Positions 63,880-64,000 of a stretch of 64,000 nt of DNA are shown in pieces (positions within the stretch are counted from its first letter, which is position 1; each line of letters starts with the position of its first letter). The position numbers and the translations under genes were made by a program. A model generated the notes under the pieces. It made no database searches. It worked only from the letters and a program-made list of their open reading frames with translations, and was not told where the DNA came from. The DNA is from Brevibacterium permense (GTDB lineage: Bacteria; Actinomycetota; Actinomycetes; Actinomycetales; Brevibacteriaceae): positions 37,539 to 101,538 of the forward strand of contig NZ_JABSSX010000011.1 in assembly GCF_013280495.1 (NCBI RefSeq), read 5' to 3'.

Positions 63880-64000
63880 GGTAACACAAAATGAAACTGA
63901 TACCCCCAGTGAACACACGCGTTTTGTGTGGTGTGGTGATGGGTGTGTGTTTGTGGTTTGAGAATCCAATAGCGTGTTTGTTTGAACAAGTTGTGATGCC
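63880..64000 (+). other. rRNA operon leader (16S gene lies beyond the edge)
   Basis: GGTTTGAGAATCCAATAGCG at 63955-63974 is the conserved leader element that precedes 16S rRNA genes in many actinobacteria (TGAGAACTCAATAGTGTG type), part of the antitermination and processing region. The GT-rich stretch just before it is also typical. The 16S gene itself does not start within the window. Confidence 0.75.

Overview
The window is a chromosomal segment of a high-GC actinobacterium. From remembered protein resemblance (not a search) I think of the Brevibacterium group. Supporting signs are the arginine cluster argC-J-B-D-F-R-H, GTG starts, many ATGA/GTGA translational overlaps, and an actinobacterial-type rRNA leader at the right edge.

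Layout: 0.1-1.0 kb holds an SDR oxidoreductase. 1-7.1 kb is a scrambled zone: an AT-richer membrane-protein gene, then a decayed second copy of the folate gene pabAB. That copy is cut into three collinear pieces by a 693-bp insert carrying one small gene and by a complete IS481-type element with a Cmx-like drug exporter as passenger. 7.2-10.8 kb holds the intact fused pabAB and pabC, which make p-aminobenzoate. 10.8-11.4 kb has a broken ISL3 transposase, a tRNA-like 3' fragment and a terminator, so it is an old island edge. 11.6-14.1 kb has an ABM-type monooxygenase, a divergent GlxA-type regulator and a Thr/Cys-type amino-acid racemase. 14.2-18.7 kb holds a LysR regulator and a TRAP transporter (dctQ-dctM-dctP).

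18.8-22.5 kb has a GIY-YIG protein, an AarF/UbiB kinase-like protein and a patatin. 22.8-32.6 kb is a peptide-use module: RpiR regulator, a five-gene Dpp/Opp ABC importer, an S10 serine carboxypeptidase and a DUF885 protein. 32.7-38.0 kb is an amidohydrolase, GntR regulator, FAD oxidase and AbgT transporter group. 38.2-43.1 kb is a galactonate operon (IclR, dgoK, dgoA, dgoD, MFS).

43.2-51.1 kb is a defence-type island of mixed, partly AT-rich composition: a PD-(D/E)XK-like protein, an ISL3 remnant, an McrC C-terminal remnant, a 630-residue unknown gene boxed by 156-bp inverted repeats, a small Cys-rich ORF, and a restriction-modification pair (DUF262-HNH nuclease with an EcoRI-family adenine methyltransferase). 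51.2-60 kb returns to core genes: a quinone oxidoreductase and the arginine pathway without argG. 60-64 kb has a small membrane protein, a RES-domain remnant, tyrS, a yccF-like gene, a formate/nitrite transporter and the promoter and leader of an rRNA operon whose 16S gene lies beyond the edge.

The strongest new observations are the IS481/Cmx element with its ACTAGG target duplication supplying the transposase stop codon, the three-piece pabAB paralogue, and the inverted-repeat cassette inside the defence island. All family assignments are from reading motifs; none was confirmed by a database search.
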